A DNA stretch of 64,000 bases from JABSQH01 sp965230015. Its GTDB lineage: Bacteria; Actinomycetota; Acidimicrobiia; Acidimicrobiales; Ilumatobacteraceae. A program made the position numbers and the translations under genes. The notes beneath the pieces are model-generated. The model was not told where the DNA came from. It saw nothing but the letters and a program-made list of their open reading frames with translations, and ran no database searches. Shown piece by piece: positions 37,480-45,388 of the stretch (positions are counted from its first letter, which is position 1; each line of letters starts with the position of its first letter). The stretch is from assembly GCA_965230015.1 (NCBI GenBank), contig CBDDKF010000002.1:558001-622000 (forward strand). Reading direction: 5' to 3'.

Positions 37480-38487
37480 ATGCGAGCCACCACCATCCGA
37501 GAAGTCGCCGACCGGGCGGGTGTGTCGGTCACCACGGTCAGCCACGCGCTGTCGGGCAAACGAGCCGTGGCTGAAACGACGCGCCAGCGAGTGCTCGACG
37601 CGATCGAAGCGCTGGGCTACCGGCCCAACGCCGCCGCGAGCAGCCTGCGCACGGGACTGTCGAGCGCATTGGCGTTGATCGTGCCCGACATCGCCAACCC
37701 GTTCTTCGCCGAACTCGCCCGCGGCGTCGAGGACGCCGCCCACGAGCGCGGCTGGAGCATCTTCTTGTGCAACACCCGACTGCGCGCCGACCGCGAGGCC
37801 GACTACGTCGAACGCTGTCTGGCCGGCGGCGTCGACGGTGTGGTGTACTGCTCGACGCAGATCGAGACCGCGCACGTGGTCAGGCTGCGCGAGGAGGTCG
37901 CCGACCGATTGCCGGTGGTGGTGTGCGACGAGCGCATCGCCGGCATGCAGGGCGGCGTGTACAGCGACAACCACGCCGGTGGCAGCTTGGCCGCTGGTCA
38001 CCTGATCGACACCGGCCGTCGCCACCTGGCGGCGATCGGCGGGCCGCACGACCTCCCGACCGCACAGGAACGCATCGCCGGATTTCGTGACACGGCGAAG
38101 ACGCATGGTCTCGACGTGCCGGAGCACCGCGTGCGGTGGACGGAGTACCAGATGGACGCCGGTGCCGCCGCGATGCGCGAACTGATCGATGACGACCCCG
38201 ACATCGATGCGGTGTTCGCCGCCGACGACCTCCAAGCGATCGGCGCGATGCAGGCACTCGCCGAGTCGGGTCGCCTGGTTCCGGGGGACGTCGCGGTGTG
38301 TGGCTTCGACGACATCGACTTGGCGTCGCTGGTGACGCCGTCGCTGACCTCGATCCGTCAACGGATTCACGACCTCGGTTCGGCGGCGGCGGGCATGTTG
38401 TTGTCGCACGTGCTCGACGGTGAGCCCCTCGGCGAGGTGGTGCTGCCGGTGGAGCTCGTCGCTCGCAACTCGACACGCGCTCGCTAG
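37480..38487 (+). CDS. LacI-family transcriptional regulator
   Basis: 335 aa, ATG at 37480. N-terminal helix-turn-helix TIREVADRAGVSVTTVSHAL with hinge ALGYRPNAAASSLRTG, followed by a periplasmic-binding-protein-like ligand domain (IVPDIANPFFAELARGVEDA, CGFDDIDLASLVTPSLTSI). Binds palindromic DNA with a central CG and releases it on sugar or nucleoside-like ligand. It is the only classical regulator in this catabolic region, and matching operators lie at 29180-29200 and 41701-41721. Convergent to the SDR-kinase-BtpA operon with 20 bp between. Confidence 0.93.
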   Translation: MRATTIREVADRAGVSVTTVSHALSGKRAVAETTRQRVLDAIEALGYRPNAAASSLRTGLSSALALIVPDIANPFFAELARGVEDAAHERGWSIFLCNTRLRADREADYVERCLAGGVDGVVYCSTQIETAHVVRLREEVADRLPVVVCDERIAGMQGGVYSDNHAGGSLAAGHLIDTGRRHLAAIGGPHDLPTAQERIAGFRDTAKTHGLDVPEHRVRWTEYQMDAGAAAMRELIDDDPDIDAVFAADDLQAIGAMQALAESGRLVPGDVAVCGFDDIDLASLVTPSLTSIRQRIHDLGSAAAGMLLSHVLDGEPLGEVVLPVELVARNSTRAR

Positions 38488-38507
38488 CAGCCCGTCCATC
38501 ATCGCCC

Positions 38508-39299
38508 TCAGTCCATGAACGCGCCGCCGTTGACGGCCAACGCCTCGCCGGTGACGAACCGTGCATCGTCGGAACACAGGTAGGCGATCGCCACGGCGAC
38601 GTCGTCGGCCTCTTGGATGCGGCCCATCGGCGTGTCGGCGATCCAGCCCTCGCGCACGTCGGCGGCGGTGACGCCACGCAGCGCTGCCTCCCATTCGAGC
38701 TCGCGGTCTTGCATTCCAGTGGCGACGAAGCCGGGGCACACACAGTTGACGCGTATGCCGGCCGGGGCGAGTTCGAAGGCCATCGCCTGGGTGAGGCCGA
38801 CCACGGCGAACTTCGACGCCACGTAGTGCGCGAGGTACGGCACCCGACCCTGCTTGCCGGCCATGGAGGCAGTATTCACGATCACCCCGGTGCGCCCGGC
38901 GAAGCGGCGTGCGGCTTCCTGCCCGCACAGGAAGACCCCTTTCGTGTTCACGTCGATATTGAGGTCCCACTCGTGTTCGGGCACCTCCACGAACGGATAC
39001 ATGCTCGACACTCCGGCATTCGAGATCCAATGGGTCACCGCACCGTGGGCCGCCTCGGCCTCGTCGGCGGCGGCAGCGATCGACGCCGAGTCGGTCACGT
39101 CGAGTCGGTGCGCGGTGGCCGTCCCACCCTTTGCGTCGATCGACGCCGCCACCGCCTTTGCCGCATCGAGCGATACGTCGGTCACCGCAACCGCTGCGCC
39201 ACGCGCCGCCAATTCGACGGCGGTTGCCGCACCGATGCCGGCGCCAGCACCCGTGATCAGGACGTGCGAAGCGGCCAGTGAGCGTTCGAGGTTGGTCAT
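38508..39299 (-). CDS. Short-chain dehydrogenase/reductase (polyol or sugar dehydrogenase-like)
   Basis: 263 aa from the ATG at 39299, 13 bp after the kinase stop. Classical SDR: NAD(P) motif LITGAGAGIGAA, NAG (WISNAGVSSMY), Ser in NTASMAGKQG, catalytic Tyr-x3-Lys (HYVASK) and the C-terminal VTGEALAVNGGAF. An Asp after the second strand (VTDVSL) favours NAD over NADP. As part of the BtpA-kinase-SDR operon it probably interconverts a polyol and a ketose before or after phosphorylation. Exact substrate unknown. Confidence 0.9.
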   Translation of the reverse strand: MTNLERSLAASHVLITGAGAGIGAATAVELAARGAAVAVTDVSLDAAKAVAASIDAKGGTATAHRLDVTDSASIAAAADEAEAAHGAVTHWISNAGVSSMYPFVEVPEHEWDLNIDVNTKGVFLCGQEAARRFAGRTGVIVNTASMAGKQGRVPYLAHYVASKFAVVGLTQAMAFELAPAGIRVNCVCPGFVATGMQDRELEWEAALRGVTAADVREGWIADTPMGRIQEADDVAVAIAYLCSDDARFVTGEALAVNGGAFMD

Positions 39300-39312
39300 C
39301 GTTGAAGCTCCG

Positions 39313-40800
39313 TCATCGTTGCAGTTCCTGGGCGAGTTGATGGCTGATCGGGCGCACGGCCGGCTCGAGCGCGCGCCAACGGCGGTAGTGCGCCACGAGC
39401 GCGTCGTGGGCCTCGGCGTCGGGTTGGATGGTGGTGACGTCGCTCGTCGCTGCGGCGAGCACCTCGGTCGGATCGAACAGCTCCACGGCGCCGCCGGCGA
39501 CCAGCGCCGTACCGAACGACGAACCGTGCGCCACGGCGGGCACCTCCAACGTCAGCCCGGTCACATCGGCGAGCACCTGCTTCCACAGCGTCGACCGGCT
39601 GCCCCCGTTGGTCACCCGAGCCCGGCCGATCGGGAGGTCGAGCTCGGCGAACACCTCGAGATGGTGGGCGAACCCGAACGCCACCGACTCGAGGGTGGCG
39701 CGAAAGAGGTCGGCGCGGGTGTGGCCGAGATGCAAACCCGCAATGGTGCCGCGAGCGAGCGGATCCTGGAGCGGCGTCTTCTCGCCCAGGAAGTACGGCA
39801 GTACGAGCAACCCTCCTGCGGTCGGGCCGACTCGCTCGGCTTCCACGTCGAGCGCCGCGAGCGGCGTGCCGTCGGCCAGCTCACGCTCGAACCACCGCAG
39901 CAGCGATCCCGATGCGGCCATGCAGCCGTTCGACAGCCACCGGCCCGCAATCGGATGATGATCGAGGAACAGCCGCTCATCGACCACCGGACGGTCGACG
40001 ACGAGGAGGATGTCGCCGGCGCCGCCGAGCTTGAGCAACAGATCGCCGGACTCGCGCAGCCCGGCGGCGTAGGCGGACGACACGTGGTCGGCACAGCCGG
40101 CGGTGACCGGCGTCCCGGCGGCGAGCCCGGTGTGCTCGGCCGCAGCAGAGGTGACCGTTCCGACGATCTCGTGAGGTGCGGCAATCGGCGGCAGCAGTGA
40201 GGGGTCGAGCTGGCACTCGGCGAGCACCCGTTCATCCCACCCTCCGTCGATGCTCGCCAGCCCACTCTCCAACGCCCAGTTGGCCTCGGCCACCGCCACA
40301 CCGGTGAGGCGGTGCACGATCAGGCCGTACGAGCCGAGCATCGTCGCAGTGCGTTCGGCGACATCGGGTTCGTGGCGCTGCAGCCATCGCCACTTCGGGC
40401 CGATCGACTGCGCCGTCACCGCCGAGCCGGTGCGCGCCACGGGGTCGGGCAGCACGGCGCGTAGTTCGTCGATCTCGGCCGTGGCGCGGGCGTCGTTCTG
40501 CTGGATCGACGGGCGCACACAACGGCCGTCGGCATCGATGGCGACCAACGTTGGCACCATCCCCGAGACGCCAACAGCGGCAACCTCGTCGGCGCTGATG
40601 CGCGCCTCGGCGAGCAGTGCCGGGACGAGATCACCGATCTGGCGCCACCACTGCTCGGCGTCCATCTCGGCCCAGGCAGGATGCGGGGACCGAAGCTCGG
40701 AGTTGTCTTCCCGCTCGGCAACCACAACTCCGTGGGAGTCGACCAGCATCGCCTTCGTGGCGGTGGTGCCGAGGTCGACGGCGAGGACGTAGCGATTCAT
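39313..40800 (-). CDS. FGGY-family carbohydrate kinase
   Basis: 495 aa, ATG at 40800, 22 bp after the BtpA stop. Motifs: LAVDLGTTATKAMLVD (phosphate-1), VGVSGMVPTLVAID, catalytic Asp in AGCADHVSSAYAAG, and NGGSRSTLWKQVLADV (adenosine). The SGM rather than GQM motif places it nearer gluconate/ribulose-type kinases than xylulokinase, but substrate prediction within FGGY is unreliable. Middle gene of an operon controlled by the LacI-type operator at 41701-41721. Confidence 0.92.
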   Translation of the reverse strand: MNRYVLAVDLGTTATKAMLVDSHGVVVAEREDNSELRSPHPAWAEMDAEQWWRQIGDLVPALLAEARISADEVAAVGVSGMVPTLVAIDADGRCVRPSIQQNDARATAEIDELRAVLPDPVARTGSAVTAQSIGPKWRWLQRHEPDVAERTATMLGSYGLIVHRLTGVAVAEANWALESGLASIDGGWDERVLAECQLDPSLLPPIAAPHEIVGTVTSAAAEHTGLAAGTPVTAGCADHVSSAYAAGLRESGDLLLKLGGAGDILLVVDRPVVDERLFLDHHPIAGRWLSNGCMAASGSLLRWFERELADGTPLAALDVEAERVGPTAGGLLVLPYFLGEKTPLQDPLARGTIAGLHLGHTRADLFRATLESVAFGFAHHLEVFAELDLPIGRARVTNGGSRSTLWKQVLADVTGLTLEVPAVAHGSSFGTALVAGGAVELFDPTEVLAAATSDVTTIQPDAEAHDALVAHYRRWRALEPAVRPISHQLAQELQR

Positions 40801-40822
40801 CGGGCGTGTCGGTGGCCGCTGC

Positions 40823-41632
40823 TTACCGCACCGGGTCGGCGGCGGCGAGGAATCGCTGCACCCGGTCGGGGTCGACCGGGTTCCACGTACCGCCGTCGCG
40901 CTTCAGGTCCGAGCCAACGATGCACCCGTCGGCGTATCGCAGGAATTCGGCGATGTTCGTCGACTTCGCTCCGGTGTTGACGAACACCCACACGTCGTCG
41001 CCGACGGCTTCCTTGATCTCGGCGACCGCCGCCACGTCGGGCTCGGCACCAGCCATCGGACCGGACACGAGCAATGCGTCGGGCAGGCTCGACACCACGA
41101 CGCTCTTGGCCACCTGCGCTGCGGTGCGCGTGCCGAGCCGGGAGGCGAACTCCGGGGTGATGTTCATCAGGATCGCCAGGTCGTCGGCGCCGCACGCTCG
41201 GCGAGCCCGCAGCAGCGGTGCCGGATCGGGAGCCCAGGGGCCCATGTCGCTCTCGTACACGCCGGTCACGACTTCGCGCACGAAGGCGGCCCCGGTGCCG
41301 ATCGCCAGACCGACTGCGGAGGGGGCGTCCCACAAGATGTCGACGCCGAACGGCCGATCCGTGGGACGCAGCTGGCCGACGACGTTGGCCATGGCGGCGA
41401 CGATCTCGGGACCGACCTCCAACTGGTACGGACGGTCGCCCTCGTTGCAGAACATCACGGCGTCGATCCCGTCGACCAGCAGGTGCTCGAGGTCGGCGGC
41501 CACCGCGTCGGCGAGGCCCGTCACACCGGCATCGGCGTCGTACAGCGGAGTCCCCGGCAACGGTGGCACGTGAGCCATGGCGATCACCGGCTTGCGATCG
41601 GGAAACAACGCCCCGAGACGACCAGTTGGCAT
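40823..41632 (-). CDS. BtpA/SgcQ-family (beta/alpha)8-barrel protein
   Basis: 269 aa from the ATG at 41632 with AAGGAG upstream. The family hallmark is at the N-terminus (VIAMAHVPPLPGTPLYD), followed by barrel strands including GIDAVMFCNEGDRPY, GVDILWDAPSAVGLAIG, ILMNITPEFAS and VFVNTGAKSTNIAEFL and a phosphate-binding-like end GCIVGSDLKRDG. BtpA was named for photosystem I biogenesis in cyanobacteria, but in heterotrophs (E. coli SgcQ) it sits in sugar loci and has no proven reaction. First gene of the BtpA-kinase-SDR operon. Confidence 0.9.
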   Translation of the reverse strand: MPTGRLGALFPDRKPVIAMAHVPPLPGTPLYDADAGVTGLADAVAADLEHLLVDGIDAVMFCNEGDRPYQLEVGPEIVAAMANVVGQLRPTDRPFGVDILWDAPSAVGLAIGTGAAFVREVVTGVYESDMGPWAPDPAPLLRARRACGADDLAILMNITPEFASRLGTRTAAQVAKSVVVSSLPDALLVSGPMAGAEPDVAAVAEIKEAVGDDVWVFVNTGAKSTNIAEFLRYADGCIVGSDLKRDGGTWNPVDPDRVQRFLAAADPVR

Positions 41633-41700
41633 GTGTGCTCCTTCGACTTCGGTTGCAACGGCGACTGCCGGTCACCGCTGCAGACTGGTGAACAACTCGC

Positions 41701-41721
41701 GACGCAAATCGTTTGGCATAC
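41701..41721. promoter_or_regulatory. LacI-type operator in the BtpA/amidase divergent promoter
   Basis: GACGCAAATCG...GGCATAC; core GCAAATCGTTTGGC (41704-41717) has a central CG and near-symmetric arms, the LacI-family pattern. 17/21 identical to 29180-29200. It lies 69 bp before the BtpA start and about 60 bp before the amidase ATG, so it can control both directions. Confidence 0.6.
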
Positions 41722-41778
41722 CCACTGTAGGTGGCATCGTGGTCGGATGGAAAGCCGATCTTCGAGCCCAACACACCC

Positions 41779-42963
41779 ATGAACGACGGCATGCGATCGG
41801 GGGTTGTCGTCGACGTCGATCTGGCGCCGACCGGCAGTGGCGTGCTCGACGGAGTGCGCATCGGCGTCAAGGAGATCGTGGCGATCGACGGTCGCGGGCT
41901 GAGCGCCAACACGCCGCTCGACCTCCCGTCGGCCGTCGCCGATCCAGGCGGCGACGCATGGCTCGTCGCCGCGCTGCGCGGCGCCGGTGGACGAGTCGTC
42001 GCGGTGACCACCTCTCATGAGCTGGCCTGGGGGATCACCACCTACGCCCGCGGACGCAACGTGGCACATCCGTGGCTCCCCGACCGCATCGCTGGCGGGT
42101 CGTCGGGTGGCTCGGCTGCGGCCGTTGCCCAGTGCACGATCGACCTCGGTGTGGCCACCGACACCGCTGGCTCAGCGCGCATCCCCGCCGCATGGTGCGA
42201 TGTGTTCGGTTGGAAGGCCAGCGACGGGCTCGTCCCCCTCGATGGCGTGCTTCCACTGGCACCAGGCCTCGACCACGCCGGCTTGATCGCTCGTTCGGCG
42301 ACCGTGCTCGAAGCCGGCGCGACCGCCCTTGGCGCACCGCCGTCAGCCATCGATGCCTTCCACGTGGTGACCCCGGACGGTGTCGATCAGTTGGCCGTCG
42401 AGGCGATCGACGAGGCAGTGGCTGCACTATCGGACGCTGGCCTCGCACGGGTGCCTGATCCGGTCACGAACGCCTCACTGTTCGGCGCCGATGTCGACGA
42501 CTTGTTCGCCGTCGTGCAGGGCGCAGCCGCACTCCATGCCCACCGCGATCTCCTGGAGACGTGGCCCGCACAGCGCGATCGCTATGCGCCAGAAATCGTG
42601 GCGCGGCTCGAAGCCGCCGAGGGACGGACGTCCGAGGTGATCGAACGCGCCCACCGCGCCCAGGCGCAGCTGCGGCGTTCGCTGGTCGGCACACTCGATC
42701 GACGAGTCGTCGTGCTGCCGACCACGGGTTGCCGCCCTCCGTCGGTCGCCGCTCCCGACACCGCAACCGTCGATGGCCAGGAACGGCCATTGCGGTCGGT
42801 GGTGTTGCGGTGGACCGTGCCGGCCAATCTCGCCGGACTCCCTTCGGTGAGCGTCCCCTGGAGCATCGACGGCGAGCCCGTCGGCGTTCAGCTCCTGGGC
42901 GGACCGGGCACCGATCGCGCGCTGATCGCTCTCGCCGGACAGATCGCACGCTCCCGGCACTGA
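41779..42963 (+). CDS. Amidase-signature family protein
   Basis: About 394 aa using the ATG at 41779; an in-frame GTG at 41731 adds 16 residues and is also possible. Ser-cisSer-Lys triad of amidase-signature enzymes: Lys in RIGVKEIVAID, cis-Ser in AGGSSGGSAAAV, nucleophile Ser in TDTAGSARIPAAW. Hydrolyses a C-N amide bond (free amide, carbamoyl or similar); shorter than the usual 450-500 aa, with a compact C-terminal part (VPANLAGLPSVSVPW). Divergent from the BtpA operon across a shared operator, so it probably belongs to the same catabolic regulon. Confidence 0.88.
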   Translation: MNDGMRSGVVVDVDLAPTGSGVLDGVRIGVKEIVAIDGRGLSANTPLDLPSAVADPGGDAWLVAALRGAGGRVVAVTTSHELAWGITTYARGRNVAHPWLPDRIAGGSSGGSAAAVAQCTIDLGVATDTAGSARIPAAWCDVFGWKASDGLVPLDGVLPLAPGLDHAGLIARSATVLEAGATALGAPPSAIDAFHVVTPDGVDQLAVEAIDEAVAALSDAGLARVPDPVTNASLFGADVDDLFAVVQGAAALHAHRDLLETWPAQRDRYAPEIVARLEAAEGRTSEVIERAHRAQAQLRRSLVGTLDRRVVVLPTTGCRPPSVAAPDTATVDGQERPLRSVVLRWTVPANLAGLPSVSVPWSIDGEPVGVQLLGGPGTDRALIALAGQIARSRH

Positions 42964-42966
42964 CGA

Positions 42967-42999
42967 CTCTGGTATCTAATCGGATACCAGAGTGGTATC
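42967..42999. promoter_or_regulatory. Palindromic operator of the XRE/nucleotidyltransferase pair
   Basis: CTCTGGTATC (42967-42976) and GATACCAGAG (42983-42992) are perfect 10-bp arms around TAATCG; a third direct half-site TGGTATC follows at 42993-42999. It overlaps the putative -10 box, as expected for autorepression by the HTH protein encoded 10 bp downstream. Confidence 0.75.
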
Positions 43000-43001
43000 G
43001 T
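42996..43001 (+). promoter_or_regulatory. -10 box of a leaderless promoter
   Basis: TATCGT (TANNNT) ends 7 nt before the ATG at 43009; no Shine-Dalgarno is present. It overlaps the third operator half-site. Confidence 0.5.
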
Positions 43002-43008
43002 CCACCAC

Positions 43009-43332
43009 ATGGACGCAGGTACCGCGATCGCCAACGCACGGGCTGCCGCGGGGCTGACACTGCGCGAGCTCGCGCAACTTGCCGGGACGTCCCACTCGAC
43101 GATCGCCGCCTACGAGAATGGGCGGAAGTCGCCGAACGTCGACACGTTCGCTCGGGTCCTGCGGGCGGCTGGATTCTTTGTCGACAGTCAGTTGCAGCGG
43201 CGGATCGGCAGCAGTCACGACGCCCGGGAGGCTCGCGGCCAGGAGTTGATCGAGGTCCTGGAGCTGGCCGCGATGTTTCCGGCCCGCGTCGAACGTCGAC
43301 TCACCGCACCGCCGTTCGCCGCGTCGACGTGA
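43009..43332 (+). CDS. XRE-family helix-turn-helix protein, probable antitoxin/repressor
   Basis: 107 aa, ATG at 43009. HTH_3 domain in the first 60 residues: AIANARAAAGLTLRELAQLAGTSHSTIAAYENG, read as LRELAQLAGTSHSTIAAYENG. The C-terminal half is a helical tail with RVERRL. Its stop overlaps the GTG of the nucleotidyltransferase (GTGA). This order, an XRE repressor before a nucleotidyltransferase toxin-like gene, matches type IV/AbiEii- or MenT-like toxin-antitoxin modules. The 10-bp-arm palindrome in front points to autoregulation. Confidence 0.88.
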   Translation: MDAGTAIANARAAAGLTLRELAQLAGTSHSTIAAYENGRKSPNVDTFARVLRAAGFFVDSQLQRRIGSSHDAREARGQELIEVLELAAMFPARVERRLTAPPFAAST

Positions 43333-43877
43333 GTACCGATCCCGCAGGGTTGCCCGCCCGAATTCGGGCGGTCCACCAGACGCTCACCGTGGCATCGCTC
43401 CCCCACGCGTTTGGCGGCGCGCTTGCGCTCGCCTGGTGCACGGAGCGCGCCCGCGGCACGATCGACATCGACGTGAACGTATTCGTCGGCATGGATCGCG
43501 TGCCCGACGTGGTGGAGGCGCTGCCGAGTGGCGTCGAACGCGACCCAGAGGCGATCGCTCAGCTCTCCGCCGATGGCCAGGCGCGCCTGTGGTGGGACAC
43601 CACGCCGATCGACGTGTTCGTCGACACCACCGACTTCCACCAACAAGCCGCGACGCGGGTGCGATGGGAGCCGTTCGGTGGTGTGGACTTGCCGTTCTTG
43701 TCGTGCCGCGACCTGGCCGTGTTCAAGGCGTTCTTCGATCGCACCAAGGACTGGGCCGACCTCGAGGCGATGCGTGATGCCGGGACGCTCGACCACGACG
43801 CCGTTGCGGGGGTGCTCGTGCGTTACCTCGGTGGCGACGATCCGCGCATCGCTCGCCTCCGAAGCCTCATCCTCTGA
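43329..43877 (+). CDS. Nucleotidyltransferase-fold protein, probable toxin (AbiEii/MenT-like)
   Basis: 182 aa from the GTG at 43329. The nucleotidyltransferase core is visible as HAFGGALALAWCTERARGTIDIDV, that is a GG motif followed by an Asp-x-Asp (TIDIDVNVF), and a later Asp in TTPIDVFVDTTDFH; the C-terminal part (DLAVFKAFFDRTKDWADLEAM) is typical of DUF1814/DUF6036-type proteins. Members of this fold modify tRNA or proteins with NMP groups and act as toxins. Toxicity is inferred from fold and from the coupled XRE gene. Confidence 0.8.
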   Translation: MSTDPAGLPARIRAVHQTLTVASLPHAFGGALALAWCTERARGTIDIDVNVFVGMDRVPDVVEALPSGVERDPEAIAQLSADGQARLWWDTTPIDVFVDTTDFHQQAATRVRWEPFGGVDLPFLSCRDLAVFKAFFDRTKDWADLEAMRDAGTLDHDAVAGVLVRYLGGDDPRIARLRSLIL

Positions 43878-43889
43878 TTGCTGTCGGTG

Positions 43890-44387
43890 TCAGCCGGGGC
43901 ACGTGTCGCGACGTCGCGCGGCGACCGGCTGGCCATCGGGGTCGAAGCGATGGCGGAACGTGAAGGCGTACGGAGTGGCGCCGTCGCGGCGCAAGGCCTC
44001 CAGCCGCTCGATCGCCTCGGTCACGTCGGGCTGGTGCCCCGCAGGTACCCACCACAGCACCGTGACCATCTCGTCCATCTTCTCGAACCACTCGCGACGA
44101 CGGCGCAGGAAGGCTGTGTGGTCCGATCGGTACACGTAGTCGCCGAGCGCCTCGATCGACTCCCACGTCGAGAAGTTGACAAGGATCGACTCGTCGTCGT
44201 ACGGGCGCTCGGCCGTGGCGTTGCCATCTTCGGTCTGAAAGCGCCATACGAATCCCGGCCAACCGTCGGCGAGCGCGTTGATCTCGTCGAGGGCATTCAT
44301 GAACGGCGCAACGATCTCGGAGTCGACCGGACCTCGCAAGCGACCGATGTTGAGCTGAGCAACGTGATGGTCAGGATGGGAGCTCAT
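43890..44387 (-). CDS. DUF3291-family protein
   Basis: About 165 aa from the ATG at 44387 (a start at 44399 adds four residues). Begins HVAQLNIGRLRGPVDSEIVAPF and contains WPGFVWRFQTEDG and VNFSTWESIEALGDYVYRS, the standard DUF3291 pattern, a dimeric alpha/beta-barrel fold related to antibiotic-biosynthesis monooxygenases. Biochemical role unknown; cytoplasmic. Convergent with the nucleotidyltransferase gene, 12 bp apart. Confidence 0.85.
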   Translation of the reverse strand: MSSHPDHHVAQLNIGRLRGPVDSEIVAPFMNALDEINALADGWPGFVWRFQTEDGNATAERPYDDESILVNFSTWESIEALGDYVYRSDHTAFLRRRREWFEKMDEMVTVLWWVPAGHQPDVTEAIERLEALRRDGATPYAFTFRHRFDPDGQPVAARRRDTCPG

Positions 44388-44443
44388 CGCGCCAGTCAAC
44401 CATCAACGGACAGGTCCACGTCGTGGTCCAATTTGGCGCGAGC

Positions 44444-44449
44444 TACCGT
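44444..44449 (+). promoter_or_regulatory. -10 box of a leaderless promoter
   Basis: TACCGT (TANNNT) ends 6 nt before the ATG at 44456; supports that ATG over the upstream GTG at 44423. Confidence 0.45.
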
Positions 44450-44455
44450 GCGGCA

Positions 44456-45280
44456 ATGGCACGGATCCTGATCACGGGCAGCAACAGCGGGTTCGGATTG
44501 CTCACGGCAGTCTCCCTGGCGAAGGACGGTCACGAGGTGATCGCCACCATGCGCGACACCGGGAAGGGCGACGATCTGCGCGCCCAGGCTGAGGGCCTCA
44601 GCGGTTCGGTCGAGATCCGTCAGCTCGATGTGGGCGACGCAGCCTCGATCGCCGCCGCGATGGCCGACGCCGACACAGTCGACGTGCTCGTCAACAATGC
44701 TGGCTTCGAGGTCCAGTCGTCGGTGGCGATGCTCGACGACGATCTGCTGTCGCGCCAGTTCGACACCAACGTGTTCGGCCCGGTGCGGCTGGTGCGTGCG
44801 GTGCTCCCTTCGTGGATCGAGCGTGGATCGGGAACGATCGTCAATGTGTCGAGTGTCGCAGGTGTCGTCGGCACCCCGTACGGCGGCGCGTACGCCGCGT
44901 CGAAACACGCCCTCGAGGCGCTCAGTGAAGCGCTGCACTTTGAGACCAGCCAACAGGGCATCCGAGTTCGACTCATCGAGCCAGGTCGGTTCGACACAGG
45001 GTTCGGCGACAAGATGGTCCACCCGGCGGCATGGGAGGGCTCCGACGACCAGGGCCGCTCCGAACGCTTTCGCGCCACACTCACCGCGCTCGACGGTGAC
45101 GGGCCGGAGCCCGACCCGCAGGAGGTGGCCGACGCCATCGTGCGCGCCGCACTCGACCCCGATGCGCCGTTTCGGCAGTTCGTCGGCAACGACGCGCAAC
45201 TGATCTCGGGCGCCAAGGCGTCGATGAGCTTCGAAGACTTCGAAGCGACCATGCGCGCGACCATCAACTGGCACGAATAG
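44456..45280 (+). CDS. Short-chain dehydrogenase/reductase
   Basis: 274 aa from the ATG at 44456. Classical SDR with ILITGSNSGFGLLTA (cofactor loop), LVNNAGFEVQSS, VNVSSVAGVVGTP and catalytic YAASK. The TGxxSGFG loop and Arg in ATMRDTG are common in NADP-dependent 'SDR family oxidoreductase' proteins near the retinol/17-beta type; substrate unknown. A monocistronic gene with its own leaderless promoter, divergent from the DUF3291 gene. Confidence 0.9.
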   Translation: MARILITGSNSGFGLLTAVSLAKDGHEVIATMRDTGKGDDLRAQAEGLSGSVEIRQLDVGDAASIAAAMADADTVDVLVNNAGFEVQSSVAMLDDDLLSRQFDTNVFGPVRLVRAVLPSWIERGSGTIVNVSSVAGVVGTPYGGAYAASKHALEALSEALHFETSQQGIRVRLIEPGRFDTGFGDKMVHPAAWEGSDDQGRSERFRATLTALDGDGPEPDPQEVADAIVRAALDPDAPFRQFVGNDAQLISGAKASMSFEDFEATMRATINWHE

Positions 45281-45388
45281 GCCGCAACCCCACCGTTCTC
45301 CTGGCGAAATCGCGCGCCCAGCGCACCGATTCCCCAGAGTTTCGGGAGGTCGCGAGGGGGTGAGACCGTTACGTGAGTGGCTTGACCA

